DNA from: Gymnopus androsaceus JB14
Lineage: Eukaryota; Basidiomycota; Agaricomycetes; Agaricales; Omphalotaceae
Reading direction: 5' to 3'
NCBI GenBank assembly: GCA_009733575.1
Contig: ML769466.1
Coordinates: 124,001 to 188,000, forward strand
DNA length: 64,000 nucleotides
The translations under genes were made by a program, and so were the position numbers. Below, piece after piece: positions 34,572 to 45,665 of this stretch. The notes beneath the pieces were generated by a model. The model was not told where the DNA came from and did no database searches. It was given only the letters and a program-made list of their open reading frames with translations. The stretch's first letter is position 1. Every line of letters starts with the position of its first letter.

Positions 34572-36026
34572 TCATCGAGTAAGGACTTCAGCTCCATTTT
34601 CCGTTATCAGTACCATATGTTCCGCTTGAGCACTCCGCGCACAATCCTGCGAATAAATAATGAAAGGCAAGCCGGATTTTCAGATGGGAAACACTCACCT
34701 CCGTACTTGCAGTCCATCCATCAGGGAATATCCAGCTGGTGGGATGGGTTCCTTGTATGATCGCAGGCTATGAAGCGAGACTCTTAGCCATTGACAGTAT
34801 GGATAAGACAGTAGACCATACCTCGATGGTGAAGCAATGGCCTGGTCAACATAACACCTACTTCGTCGTTCACTACCATGTATGAGCTCGTCACAGAGAC
34901 GAAGGAAATAGATGAAGACGAACACGTACAATGATGTAAAACCCACGGTTTCCTATGGAAGACCGAGCCTATACCATGCCCAGTGAAGGCAGGGGAGATA
35001 CAAAAGTCCATTCCGTGGTATTTCGGTGTCACGAGATCGTTTATTGCTCGACCGATATTCTTGAAGGGTTTACCGGGACCACATGCTTCGATGCCAGCTT
35101 CCAAGGCTTTGTTCGTTATGTCGCATAACACTCGTCCTTCAAAGTCCTTTAGGAAAAATGTCATCACACATGAAGCTGGAAATGGATGAACGGAACGTAC
35201 TACATTCCCGACAAGCCAAGTCTGAGAAGTGTCACCGTGGTAGCCGTTGAGATACACAGTAACGTCTATGTTAATAATGTCACCATCTTGAAGCGGACGA
35301 CTGGAAAGAAATATGATTAGAAAGTTCTTTTTTCGTGAGTAAGTTGACGCGTACTCGTCTGGAATGCCATGGGTGATTACATTGTTGATGCTAGTTCAAC
35401 GTCAACTTTCATGCGAACATAAATGCAGTAAGATTCACCTTGTACAACAAGACTTTGGGAAGCAAGCTCAGCACTGATGCAAAGAGAAATGACAAGGTAA
35501 TAAGTTCACCTTTGGAAACCCGTTGATAGAGGAGAGGTGAAGGATAAGCTCCATGAGAGATGATAAAGTCGTGAACAGCAGCATCGATCGCATTAGTCGT
35601 TGTTCCGACCTTTCTAGTTTCCATAAGTCAGATAGATAGCAGTGCTAAATGCGGAAGACACACCTTGACCAAAGTTCCTGCATATTCACGTACATCTTTC
35701 GCTAAAGATGCTGCACTTCTCAGCTTTCGTTCAGCTTCGCTTCCCAGTGGGATCCTTCCATCTGCGTCTTCCACATCAATCTTTCGTATATCTTGTTTTA
35801 AAGATCCAGGCAAGGCATAATGAGGCCGGATAATATGGCTCGCAACGTCCCGAGGTTTGATGTGAGAGACACCGAATACGAAAGGCTCTTCAGGTAAAAT
35901 AACACTATATAGACCGAAATCGTCGTCCAACTCTTCTTCATGGAGAGGAGGAGCTTGTGAGAGGCATCGAGAAAGCCGTGCTACGCTTCTAATCGACCTT
36001 CTGAAAGACAGGGCGCGAGAGAACAT
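34572..36026 (-). CDS. Mitochondrial-type methionine aminopeptidase (MetAP1D-like)
   Basis: The start at 36024-36026 gives MFSRALSFRRSIRSVARLSR, an Arg/Ser-rich mitochondrial presequence. The next conserved text is PHYALPGSLKQD. Short exons then supply GTTTNAIDAAVHDFIISHGA, NNVITHGIPD, DGDIINIDVTVYLNGYHGDT (first two metal-binding Asp), GKPFKNIGRAINDL and SPAFTGHGIGSVFH (metal His), then DEVGVML. The last exon has SAQAEHMVLITENGAEV with the final metal Glu, and stops at 34572. Type-1 methionine aminopeptidase removes the initiator Met from new proteins. Here it should act on mitochondrially translated or imported proteins. At least seven small exons are needed. The metal ligands I can read are intact. 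Confidence 0.85.
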
Positions 36027-36334
36027 GGGAGAAAGGAACAAAATTTAGGCGCTGAACGCGTGCGGTATTAGGCGCCATCCTCTGCTTCCAACTCGACCAT
36101 GCGCACTTGAATCTTTTCTATCACCTCGGAGCTCTCCCATTCTGTTATCCAGGATCCCTAGTTTCCAAAAATTGCATCGAAGGCCCTCTATAGCTCTCAA
36201 CTCAAGATAAAGCTTCACTGTCGTTATATATCTCGGAAGCCGAGGCTCATTGTGCCAGTCTTAGAGCACTGTTCGTAACGATGAACACTCCCTGATACCC
36301 TACTTCATAGAGCAGTTACAACTCAATTGGAAGA

Positions 36335-36801
36335 AACGCTCAGTGAAACCGCCTCGCTCAGAAACATTCTATATCCGCCGCCTTCATTTGGAAATTCTCT
36401 CGCAAATCTTCGACATCTATTGTCACTTGCCATCGCCTCCGAGTTCCATTGATGAGCTTAGGCTTTGTGGCAAGTGTTAGTGGCCATTCTGCCTCAAATC
36501 ATTCATTCGTGCCGTTTCTTCATTTAGGGAATCGAGGACTAGCGCCATCCGAGTCCACCAGGGACTCCATTCGTTCCCGCTTCGTTATAACTACTGTCAG
36601 TGCTGCATGGAGGACGCTGCACATCTGATGTGGTCGAAGCTGAAGACCCATCAAGTCCTCATTTCGCGCACGTCTCCTAAAATGATAGAGGATTGGCTAG
36701 GTCGAAGTGGGTCTTGCCCTATCGACTTGGACCTCCGCTTATGTGGATTCGCACCGTCTATCCTCGCCACATACCCTTTTGTCATCGAATCCGCTCGCTA
36801 A
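36335..36801 (+). pseudogene. F-box protein fragment
   Basis: Text such as FYIRRLHLEILSQIFDIYC (F-box helix), SFIRAVSSFRESR and WSKLKTHQVLISRTSPKMIE plus WLGRSGSCPIDLDLRL matches the start of the mushroom F-box/LRR family. The frame changes several times, and nothing follows after about 36800. The remaining 36802-37505 shows no gene. Confidence 0.5.
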
Positions 36802-37505
36802 AGGTCACAGCGCCGGTTAGACTCCCATTCTTCTATCGATCTTGCAAAAGCTGTGGGTGTCTAGACGTAGATACCTGTGGACCGGAATGTCCCGAGTTTG
36901 TCTTGAACATGCTCTAGTTGCGCACGCGCTCCCGTCCTTTACCACCCGAAGATGACGACCTTCACGTTGTTCGACCAATACACAGTTTGCGCTGTTGCAG
37001 CGGAGCAACGCCTCCTTCGGGACACTAATGAGTTGAAGGGTGTCGAGATTCAGCATTGTCATAACTTGTCGGGTGAAAGTTGAAAGGATTAGACGGTGAA
37101 TATTTGGATACATCAATATCTATGCAGTAATTTTTGTATTTTACGGACAAGCGAGATCATTCTCCCTATCATCGCAATCTCAACCCACAATGTGCCATGG
37201 AAAGATGTACAAGGAAAGACGAGATGCATGGCTCTGAGAATAAAAAGAATGCAGGAGCGTTCCGCGACTCGATTTAAACCCGTGGCTCAAATTGGCTCTG
37301 AGTCGCCTACGACGAACACGCTTTGATTACGAGTCACAATCCAGATGGCAGTTGTGCAAACTTGTCCTGTCCGGCACAGATATCTCAACTACCACTGAGT
37401 GCATGTATGAGTTGTGTGTGGTAACGATGTACGCTATGTAGTATGAATGACACTTGATACTTAAATTTCCATCCTGTTCGTAAATATCGCCACAGACACT
37501 GCCCG

Positions 37506-39091
37506 TTAGATGCTCAAATTTTCAGCCCCTCCCTTGGAGCATATCTCGAGGTATTCCTGAGTTTTACGGCTGACTTCACAGCCGATAAAATCGAATTCCT
37601 CCAACCTTCTCGCTGTCGAAGACTGTCTTCCCGGATCATCAGCCCACCAGCGAGAACGGAGAAATTCCACGAAATAACTGCAGTCTGGATCCTTCGAGTC
37701 ATACAATGACCGCGCAGAAAAAATCTTCAGATGCGGTAAGATCCGCTTTTCTGGTTTGTGGTGGTCGTAAGAAAGAAGCTCCATGAGACGACGTGTATCG
37801 GTTTCACCAGATGCAACAATGTGTAGCTCGCTAATTGTGTTGGCGGTGGACAAAAAGAGAAAGAAATCATCCAAGCTAATGGCTGTATCTTCCTCGTCCA
37901 ACATCCAAGTCAAGCTGAGCACGACAAGTGAAAAGCGCGATCTTTTCTGGAGACGGAGTAATGCAGGACCCACTGTCGACCACGGCTTCTGCCCCCACTG
38001 ACCCTGAATGTTTTGAGAGACAGTCTCTGGAGCGAGGGAAGCGTGAGCGCATCAAGTAAATTCTCCAGGCCAGCAGTTAGTCCACAGATCGAAAATGTCT
38101 GTAAATTGGGGAAGGACGTTGAAGGCAAAACTTGGGGCTCACGCCAGCCGAGTTTAGCCAACTCCAAGTGCGTCAAATGCTGCAATTGACTGAGGTGAAG
38201 AAAATCCTGCATGAAATCATGGAATAAGCCTATGATTCCAGGCGCAGATGTTAACGTCAAATTGACGATTGTTTCAGGTATGATTTTGTCCAAACATGTA
38301 ACGGCGGGGTCATAGGGAAGATCGAGAGCCAGTTTGTACAGCAGTGGTGCAGCATTGGGAAACGAGGAAGAAGAACAAGTCGACCTAACATCGAGCATGA
38401 GCTCTTGAAGAGCGGGAAGCTCCTTTAGACTAGCGATAAAATCGTGAGCCTCCCAGGTATATGGGGGTATCAATGTTCTCCATTTATTAGAGAAATCGAT
38501 GATGATGGTCCTGTAAAGTTTCGTGTAGAGATCTACCTGAAGTCCCGTAGGGTGGTCCTGTCGATTTCTGAAGAACGGGCCATTGACTTGCAGATCGATG
38601 CTGAGATTGGAGCTACGCAATATCCACTCTGTTATTCGTTCCTCGAGCTTCGACGCATCAGCCTCAGTTTTGAGGGCAGGCGGAAGCTCAATTGTGAGGT
38701 TTGTCCAGAGTTCTGGCGATGAGTGGGCAATAGATCTCCAACGCGAGTAGACCTGAGTAAAATTATGGGGAGAACTGATAGAACTTGAGGATTTGGAGAA
38801 ACCGTAGGAGAATATATGGGTCAGTAGCTCGGGGGGGAACGAACTGAGGGTGTCGCTCGATCTGAGCATAGATATATTGATCAGATTCATATGTTCAAGC
38901 GTAGGATGGAAAATGTTGAGCACATACACATTAGACTTTGCTTCGGTTATTTCCATGCTGGTGGTAACGAAGAGCTTAGAGTGCGGTTGGCCGAACTTCG
39001 CGCACAAACTTTGGCGCCGGCTCCGGAGTCCGAGCTGACTTCTTGGTTGCTTATCGCCCTTCTCTCTTCTCTTGGATCTCATCGATGTCAT
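37506..39091 (-). CDS. F-box/leucine-rich-type protein
   Basis: A long leftward frame begins by 39091, and the F-box itself is SSFPPELLTHIFSYGFSKSS. It is followed by the typical linker NFTQVYSRWRSIAHSSPELW TN and by irregular leucine-rich repeats (ELPALQELMLDV, LQHLTHLELAKLGW, TLPSLQRLSLK). The C-terminal part (RSRFSLVVLSLTWMLDEED to the stop at 37506) is in another frame. The switch falls exactly in a run of four T (38011-38014, + strand), where one more base would make the protein continuous. SCF substrate recognition is the expected role of this class. The exact start is uncertain because several ATGs precede the F-box. Confidence 0.65.
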
Positions 39092-39193
39092 CGTTCACTC
39101 TCAGGCTCTAGGATGGCTTCATGCATCAATATTTTATTGGTCTTCTATCAAAACTTGTAAATCCGACCACATACTTACTACTTAGATTTCTAG

Positions 39194-39400
39194 CCATGAA
39201 TCCCGAATCTGGTTTCAACGCCTTGCCAAACGAACTGCTTCTTCTCATTTGAGGAAATCCGTGAGGATAATATGCTGGTTCCGCGAGCTTTTAGCGCACT
39301 TTCCCCGATTTTCCAAGCATCTTTATGAGATCATACTGTCCGCCGTTCGAGTGCAGGTGTTCCATTTTTTCCGACGTAGTCAATCTGCACTACTGACAAA
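39194..39400 (+). pseudogene. F-box fragment, left copy
   Basis: The ATG at 39194 starts MNPESGFNALPNELLLL, an F-box beginning, broken at once by TGA and a frame change. The following VPRAFSALSPIFQAS is in another frame. Text from about 39060 to 39310 aligns with 42060-42275. Confidence 0.55.
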
Positions 39401-39470
39401 AGCCTAATAGTAATGTAGAGATATCCTATGCTTTCAACGCCAGGTTGAAGGGACTGTCTGAAGATTTCAC

Positions 39471-41958
39471 TCAGGACTCCGCTACCGCTACCCCAATCCG
39501 ATGTTCAAGCTCGATATCGTCCTTCTTCGAAGAGGGATCGTTAAACTCTACTCTTCGCATCATCACACAAAGCATCAGCTGCAATCCCGCGATACCAACA
39601 AGAGTATAGCACCCCTGTCTCCACGCGGACACATAAGCACTTACTAGAACGTCGCGTATAGGGCTATCCAGAGGTAGCAGGGATATACTAGACACCACGT
39701 CCGATGGGTTGAGCGAGATTGTTGTGTTCGCACTTTTTGCAACAAAGGAAGAAGTTACGCTTGACTGTTGAACGATTTGACGGTAGGCATTGTTGATGAC
39801 TAGACAACGTTTCATTATAATGAACTGTTCGTTCAGTTGAAATATTACCTGTACCAACAACAGCGACACCCAACGTTCCACCTAATGTTGGCGCAGCCCC
39901 TACCAAAGCCGTCACTGTAGAGAGCTCGTCTGCGGGTAACCCCACTTGAGCTATAACCATTGTGATTTGGGTTGCCTATAATACAAACACAAAAGTCAAG
40001 CTTATAAAGGAAGTCGGAGGACAACGTACAGATCCGAATCCCAAACCTGAAATTAACGAATATCCTACAATTCTACTAACAGAGCTCTTTTCATTCAGTG
40101 TAGACATCAAGCCCTATATGCAGAAGAGATTAGTTGGAGCGTTAATGAAACTAGTACGGGTAGTGACCATCCCAATTGGAGTAACGGCGATTCCACAGGT
40201 GCATATTGCTCTCACATATCCATATTTTGATGCTGCTGCATTCACTGCAGTGCTTGATATAGATGACATGGCGAGAAATGGGATAATCAGAGCAGAGGAG
40301 GTAATGGTTGAAAACCCCATGACTTGGAGGAAAACTGTGTGCATGAGGTTCTCGTAAGAATTGATCTTCAGTAAGAATTGGCAGAAACTCACTCGGGATA
40401 TAGAAAATCTACATATTAAATAAAGATGTTAAACTCGCACTTGTCCGTCATAGGTTCACTCACCATTGCAAAATTATGAAAGAACATCAATGTTCTATTT
40501 GCTATAATCAGGTCAGCCACTTGGCGACATTAGAGGTTTCATAGCCCCTACTCACCCATCATCAATGGGACATTCCTCCATCCCCACCTCACGAACAGCC
40601 TCCCGGGAGCAATCGGCATTTTTGCATATCGACTCTCCACGACACAAAACGCCACTCCTGAAACGGCCAAAGCGCACAACATGCCAATTATAAGGGAAGA
40701 ACTCCAGGGAGCAGTCTGTCCTCCGGAATTGAGTGCGACCACAAGAAAGGAGAGACATGAGACAATGGTGAACATTCCCAGAAGATCAACTTTTGTGAGA
40801 ACATCCCGGAAGGAATGAATGTGCATTGGGGAAGATATATCAGGAGAAGGAAAATCTAGCCACCGTAAGACAAGAAAGGTGACTGAACGAAAGCAATAAG
40901 GGAGATTTATTTGGTAAGAGAGTGGTTCAATACTCACTGATTGGACAGAAAGGTGCGTTGAGGAGAAATCTGCAAAAGAAGCAACGATAAATATTGGCTC
41001 CGCATATTCAAAACAGAGAGAAGTGCCCACATCCATCGCCAATGGCCCGAATTTGAGAGCGCAGCTCCAAGTAGTGGTCCCACTGCATCCGATATGATGA
41101 ACACAGCGTTGACTAGATTCATGTATGCTGCGCGTTGGCGTTCATGGGTAAGTTCTATTCACCAAAGGTAGTTAATATACGTAGTCGTGTCGGACCAGCT
41201 TCAGAACCACTTACGCGAAACCAAGATACAAACCACAGATATCAATCCCGCACCACCGACACCACTAATCAACCTCCCGACAATAATCTGCGTGAGATTT
41301 TTGCTCGTCCCAGCTATGACATTGCCCAGAACGAAGATCCACAATTCAATAAGAAGCAGTCGTTTACTGCCTATGATGTCCTATATTACGATCCAATCGA
41401 GTCAGTCAGGGTGAACTTAAACATTAGAAACTGAACGTACTGCGATCCTTCCGATAATGGGTTGGATGACCGCAGTGGTGAGAAGATACGATGTGGATAT
41501 CCATGTCAAGGAAGATTTGATGTTCAATGCAGCCCCAATGCTCGACACTGAAGTAGCCACAATAGTTTCCTCTGTAAATTGAGCATAAGTAAACTTTGAA
41601 TGTTATATCAGCATACTTATATTAACTGAGAATACGTACCGATTGCGAACAAGAACATCGCAAGTCCCAAGCTAAATGCCATAAATAAGGATCGATTCCG
41701 CACCTATGCCACTAATAGATACCTCAGAAGAATAAGGCCAACCTGTAAAGCTGGCATATCGTCAAACTTCGGGAATGCTGACAGTGATTGATGTTCAATT
41801 TGGATTTCTGGTTTCGGAATACTATGATCTTCTTGCTCGTTAAGCTGACCAGGAGGAGCTGGTTGTCGGATATCACCAATTTCAGCCATCAAAAATTGAA
41901 TCGGTGTAAGTGCTTCCCGTGTATACTGTAAGTGGTAAGCTGTAGTGACTCGACTCAA
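39471..41958 (-). CDS. MFS exporter, DHA (14-TM drug:H+ antiporter) type
   Basis: Leftward gene with many short introns. The start is the ATG at 41889 (MAEIGDIRQPAPP) or the upstream one at 41958. Readable transmembrane segments in order include ISTSYLLTTAVIQPIIGRI, IAGTSKNLTQIIVGRLISGV followed by GGAGLISVV (motif C-like Gly-rich helix), VNAVFIISDAVGPLLGAALS, LGMFTIVSCLSFLVVALNSG, SRIVGYSLISGLGFGSATQI and TALVGAAPTLGGTLGVAVVG. The tail ends DIELEHRIGVAVAES at 39471. Proteins of this type in the plasma membrane export toxic compounds or secondary metabolites. No biosynthetic cluster is visible nearby. F-box fragments lie on both sides. Confidence 0.82.
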
Positions 41959-42049
41959 ATGAAATGGAGTCAGGAGAGAGCGTCGAATTGATCACCGGCA
42001 CTTGACCGGCATGTAAAAAAACTTTAGCGCCGGTTCTTTTTGAGTTATC

Positions 42050-43126
42050 GCTCTCAAGTCTTCTAGAGTCTTCTCTATCGTTCTGAGGATGGCTTCTGGT
42101 ATGAGCATGTTGTTAATATTCTCTCAAAGTCTGTAAATCCGACCGCATACCTCAGATATCTAGTCATGAATCGCGAATCTGGGCCAAAGAAACTGCTTCT
42201 CATTGGAGATGAAATCCACGAGGATACTACGCTTGGTCCGCGCGTTTTGAACGCACTTTCCCCAGTTATCAAGCACTTCTAAAATTTCTTCATCCCTTTA
42301 TTCTACCGGGAAGCTACCATCGCTCCCTACACTCACGCTTTCCGAAATAAATCGACTACCGTTGAGTGGAACTCACCTAGCTTGTTATCTTAAGCTTGGT
42401 ATCGCCAACTGGCACTCTGGTGATTTTCATGAGAAGCGGAAAATGGCTTCTGCCCTGGAGAACATTGCGGAAATAATGCCATACTTACAGTCATTCTTAT
42501 TCCGCCCGACTTCAGTCAGTCTTTTTGAAGCACTCGACTGCGGTGTAATTTCATCTCTCAAGCGAGCGTATTGGTTATAGCCTGGAGAACATCACCTCCA
42601 TTGTTCTATCCTGCCCCCACCTCAGTCATCTCGAAAGCCTCCTTGACACCGAAACATCGCTTGTCCACCATTCACTTACTCCATTACTTGCACTGCATAT
42701 CAGAATATAACGCTTATTTACAAGACCGTTATGGAGATGCTTCCCCATCTAATGTATCTTAAGCTAGGAGTGTAAGCCTGGAATATGTGGGGTGTTGAAC
42801 TTGAAGGAAAATTGAGTAGTATGTCGAAGGAAGATTGGAGCAGGTTGTTGGGAAAGGAACACACTGAAGCCATCATGGTTGCGATACACTTAAAGAAATT
42901 CCCGATGAAGACATTAAGAATACAGGTTCAAGATGTCCAGGACCCCGGCAACAAGCTATCATTAGTGGGGTATACATTAAACCTGCCAGTTCTACTTGAT
43001 CATACTGTAGCCGTATTGACCTTGCATAGGCCTCCTCCGAGCTCGAACATCTTGACAGGTTATTTTCGCCTTGAATATTGGACCATATCGATGATTCACG
43101 ATTCCAAGATTAAGCATGCGCGCTGA
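42050..43126 (+). pseudogene. Decayed F-box gene, right copy
   Basis: The start (MNRESGPKKLLLIGDE, about 42165) matches the left copy at 39194. After a frame break come FFHPFILPGSYH-like text, LSGTHLACYLKLGIANWHSG and LENIAEIMPYLQSFLFRP. Later pieces (42785-43126) include DWSRLLGKEHTEAIMVA. Stops and frame jumps occur throughout, so no intact protein is possible. Confidence 0.5.
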
Positions 43127-43234
43127 ACATCATGTATCATCAATATCCTTCGCTCTCGTAACACATCAATTCGATTTACAGGTGTATGTGTTACACGGAA
43201 AGGTATAACAGTTTCATTACTATACATGCAATTG

Positions 43235-45376
43235 TTAAACATCGGCCATTTTCTCTGTGTGAGCCGAAGCCGCCTTTTCGTCGTTTATCGTTTTTAAATC
43301 AACATTAATATCAAAGACATCTACGTTGGTCGTAGAGAACTTTCTAGCGCTTACACCACGTTCGAACAAGAGATCCAACTCAGCGAATGAGCGACCTCGG
43401 GGCTCAGGTACACGGAAGTAGGTGTAGATGATGCAGAGGAAACAGATAGCGGCCTGAATGATATGATTAGAAGGTCAAATTCATGTAGAGACAAAAACTA
43501 ACCCAGAAGAACCCAGCAAAATTCTCCCAGTTCCAGGCGCTCGGGTTAAGCATATATGGTGTAAGAACGCTACAGACTATGCCGACAATGTTGCTAGAGA
43601 GTGATATAGTTAGCAATATGAAAATGAGGAATGTCGGCTTACTAAAGGTTTCGTCCAAGGACAACGGTCTTTATTTGGAGTCGTCGAGTCGAGAGTTCAG
43701 CCACTAATGAGTAGCAGACAGTCCCAACATGTGAGTTGGTAGCACAGGGCCCAAACCAACATGATGCTACCAGTGGCAAGTGAAGCTTGATTCCTATGCT
43801 CATGTGGGACCAGACCAAGGAAGCCCATAATAAAGAGCATAGAGCAGAGACCACACAATCCCCAGAGGTAGAGAGATCTATTATGATCAGTTGCTGTACA
43901 ATATTTGCGCTGAGGGAAGCTTTACCTTCGGCCAATTCCCATAGCCATGAGGAACCATGCTCCAAATACACCAGCCATATTGATACCGTACTGACCAAGA
44001 GCGAAATCATAAGCTTTGGCAGGAGCTAAGCCAGCTTGTTCGAGGAAATATGTGGAATAACCAGAGAAAGAGTTTCCACTCAGGTTCTGGATAGCCCAGA
44101 CCATACAAACAATCTGTTTATTTGAATCAGCTCCGAGAACCTTGCACGCCTAGAGGAGACAATTCACTTCAGTTCGGCGTCTGTCAATACCCTTGAAGCA
44201 GTCGAGGTAGGTGGTTCCTTTAGTAATCTGTGAAAGAGTTGTTATCTGGGTGTTTTGTTCAACGCACGAGGACGAACCTTTTCTTCCAACGTGGTCGTAT
44301 GTACCATCATGGCGATTGTCTCGTCAGCGTCAAAGTCAGTCTCCCTGTCCAAACTGGTCAAACGAAGAAGGGAGTGCTTAGCATCTTCAATTCTTCCTTT
44401 TCGAACCAGCCACCACGGTGATTCAGGAGCAAGAGAGACTCCGATAAGGAGAGGAACAGGCCACATCCACTGGAGTGCGTAAGGAATACGGTATGCCCAT
44501 TGATCTGTTCGACCCAACATGGATTTGATAACTCCAATACCGATCACTTGACCAAGACCCCAGCAAAAGTTGACATAGGTAGTTAAATAGCCCCGTAACG
44601 CCAAAGGACATACTTCCGACGCATATGTTATAGTTACTAGTGGCGGAGCGGCAGATGATCAATATTGCGATTTCTCTGTAGTGTTCGACTTACACGTTTG
44701 GAAAACTCCCCATGGCTACATCGTGTCAATCAGTGCAATTAGCTGCGTCATGGCATGGACCACTTACGATACCACAAAGGATCTCGGCAACCTGCAGGGA
44801 AACAACACTTTGAGCGGTGAAGAAGATGGCAGTGAATGCGATGATAAGAGTCAGGCAGGTCATGACCGTGTACCGGTATCCGAATCTCTCGGAAACCCAT
44901 CCGTTGATGAATAAACCGACGATTTCTCCAACATTTGCCCCCTACAAGAAAGCTCGATTAGAAGAGGAAATTCGCGCAACTCTTACATGGACGTACATTA
45001 CTGAGACCAGCTTGCCAAGGAGCTGGGACCTGATAAGTTCCATCAGCCAATTGTACACCATATTTCTGGTTGAATTGAGGGAAACCATCTGGTTCGTTGC
45101 AAACGACATACAATCAGAGAGTTGTAGCCCCAAGCATTGCAAGGACCTACAAAAGTTGCTTAGGAGGCACACATCATAACCCTCCATACAGATACAGGTC
45201 GAGATGAGAAGACTCCAAGCGACGGCCTTGGGATACAGTCGGATGCCTTGCAGCAAGGTCATGTTGTGTTCCTTGTCGGTGGCAGTCTTAGCATTCTTGA
45301 TGACCTCGTTCATAGACTTGGATTCTTGTAACTGGTCCTCATCTGAGAAGTGAAGGGGTGCATTGGGAGACGACAT
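43235..45376 (-). CDS. MFS sugar:H+ symporter (alpha-glucoside permease-like)
   Basis: The start at 45374-45376 gives MSSPNAPLHFSDEDQLQES, a cytosolic N-terminus, then YPKAVAWSLLISTCICMEGY DV as TM1. Downstream exons carry NVGEIVGLFINGWVSERFGY-like text (about 44880-44940), YVNFCWGLGQVIGIGVIKSM, the sugar-transporter loop LAPESPWWLVRKGRIEDAK, and SFSGYSTYFLEQAGLAPAKA in the second half. The C-terminal EPRGRSFAELDLLFERGVSA is a hallmark of fungal sugar permeases. The stop is at 43235. Maltose-type permeases share this 'PESPWWLVRKGR' loop, so an oligosaccharide or glucoside substrate is likely. Twelve TM helices are expected. All introns are short. Confidence 0.85.
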
Positions 45377-45665
45377 AGTGGCATCAAAAAAAGAGCTAAA
45401 GGGGCGGAACTTACTCCGATGAAATTTCAAGTAGTCACGAGATCGGGACGTATGAAGGTACGAGCCCATGATCTGCCCTCCCCGTCGGTCTTTTGAGGCG
45501 ACGCACTCGATTTCATTCAACGTCGGGTGTACGACTCTGATCCGCTCACTCGTTGCTGCAATGGCTCAGAGTTAGAACACACAGACACCAAGCCGGCAGT
45601 TGCTCAACAACATGTTCACATAACCGTAACCGTAACCAAATATGTACAACGAATCGGAACCAATT

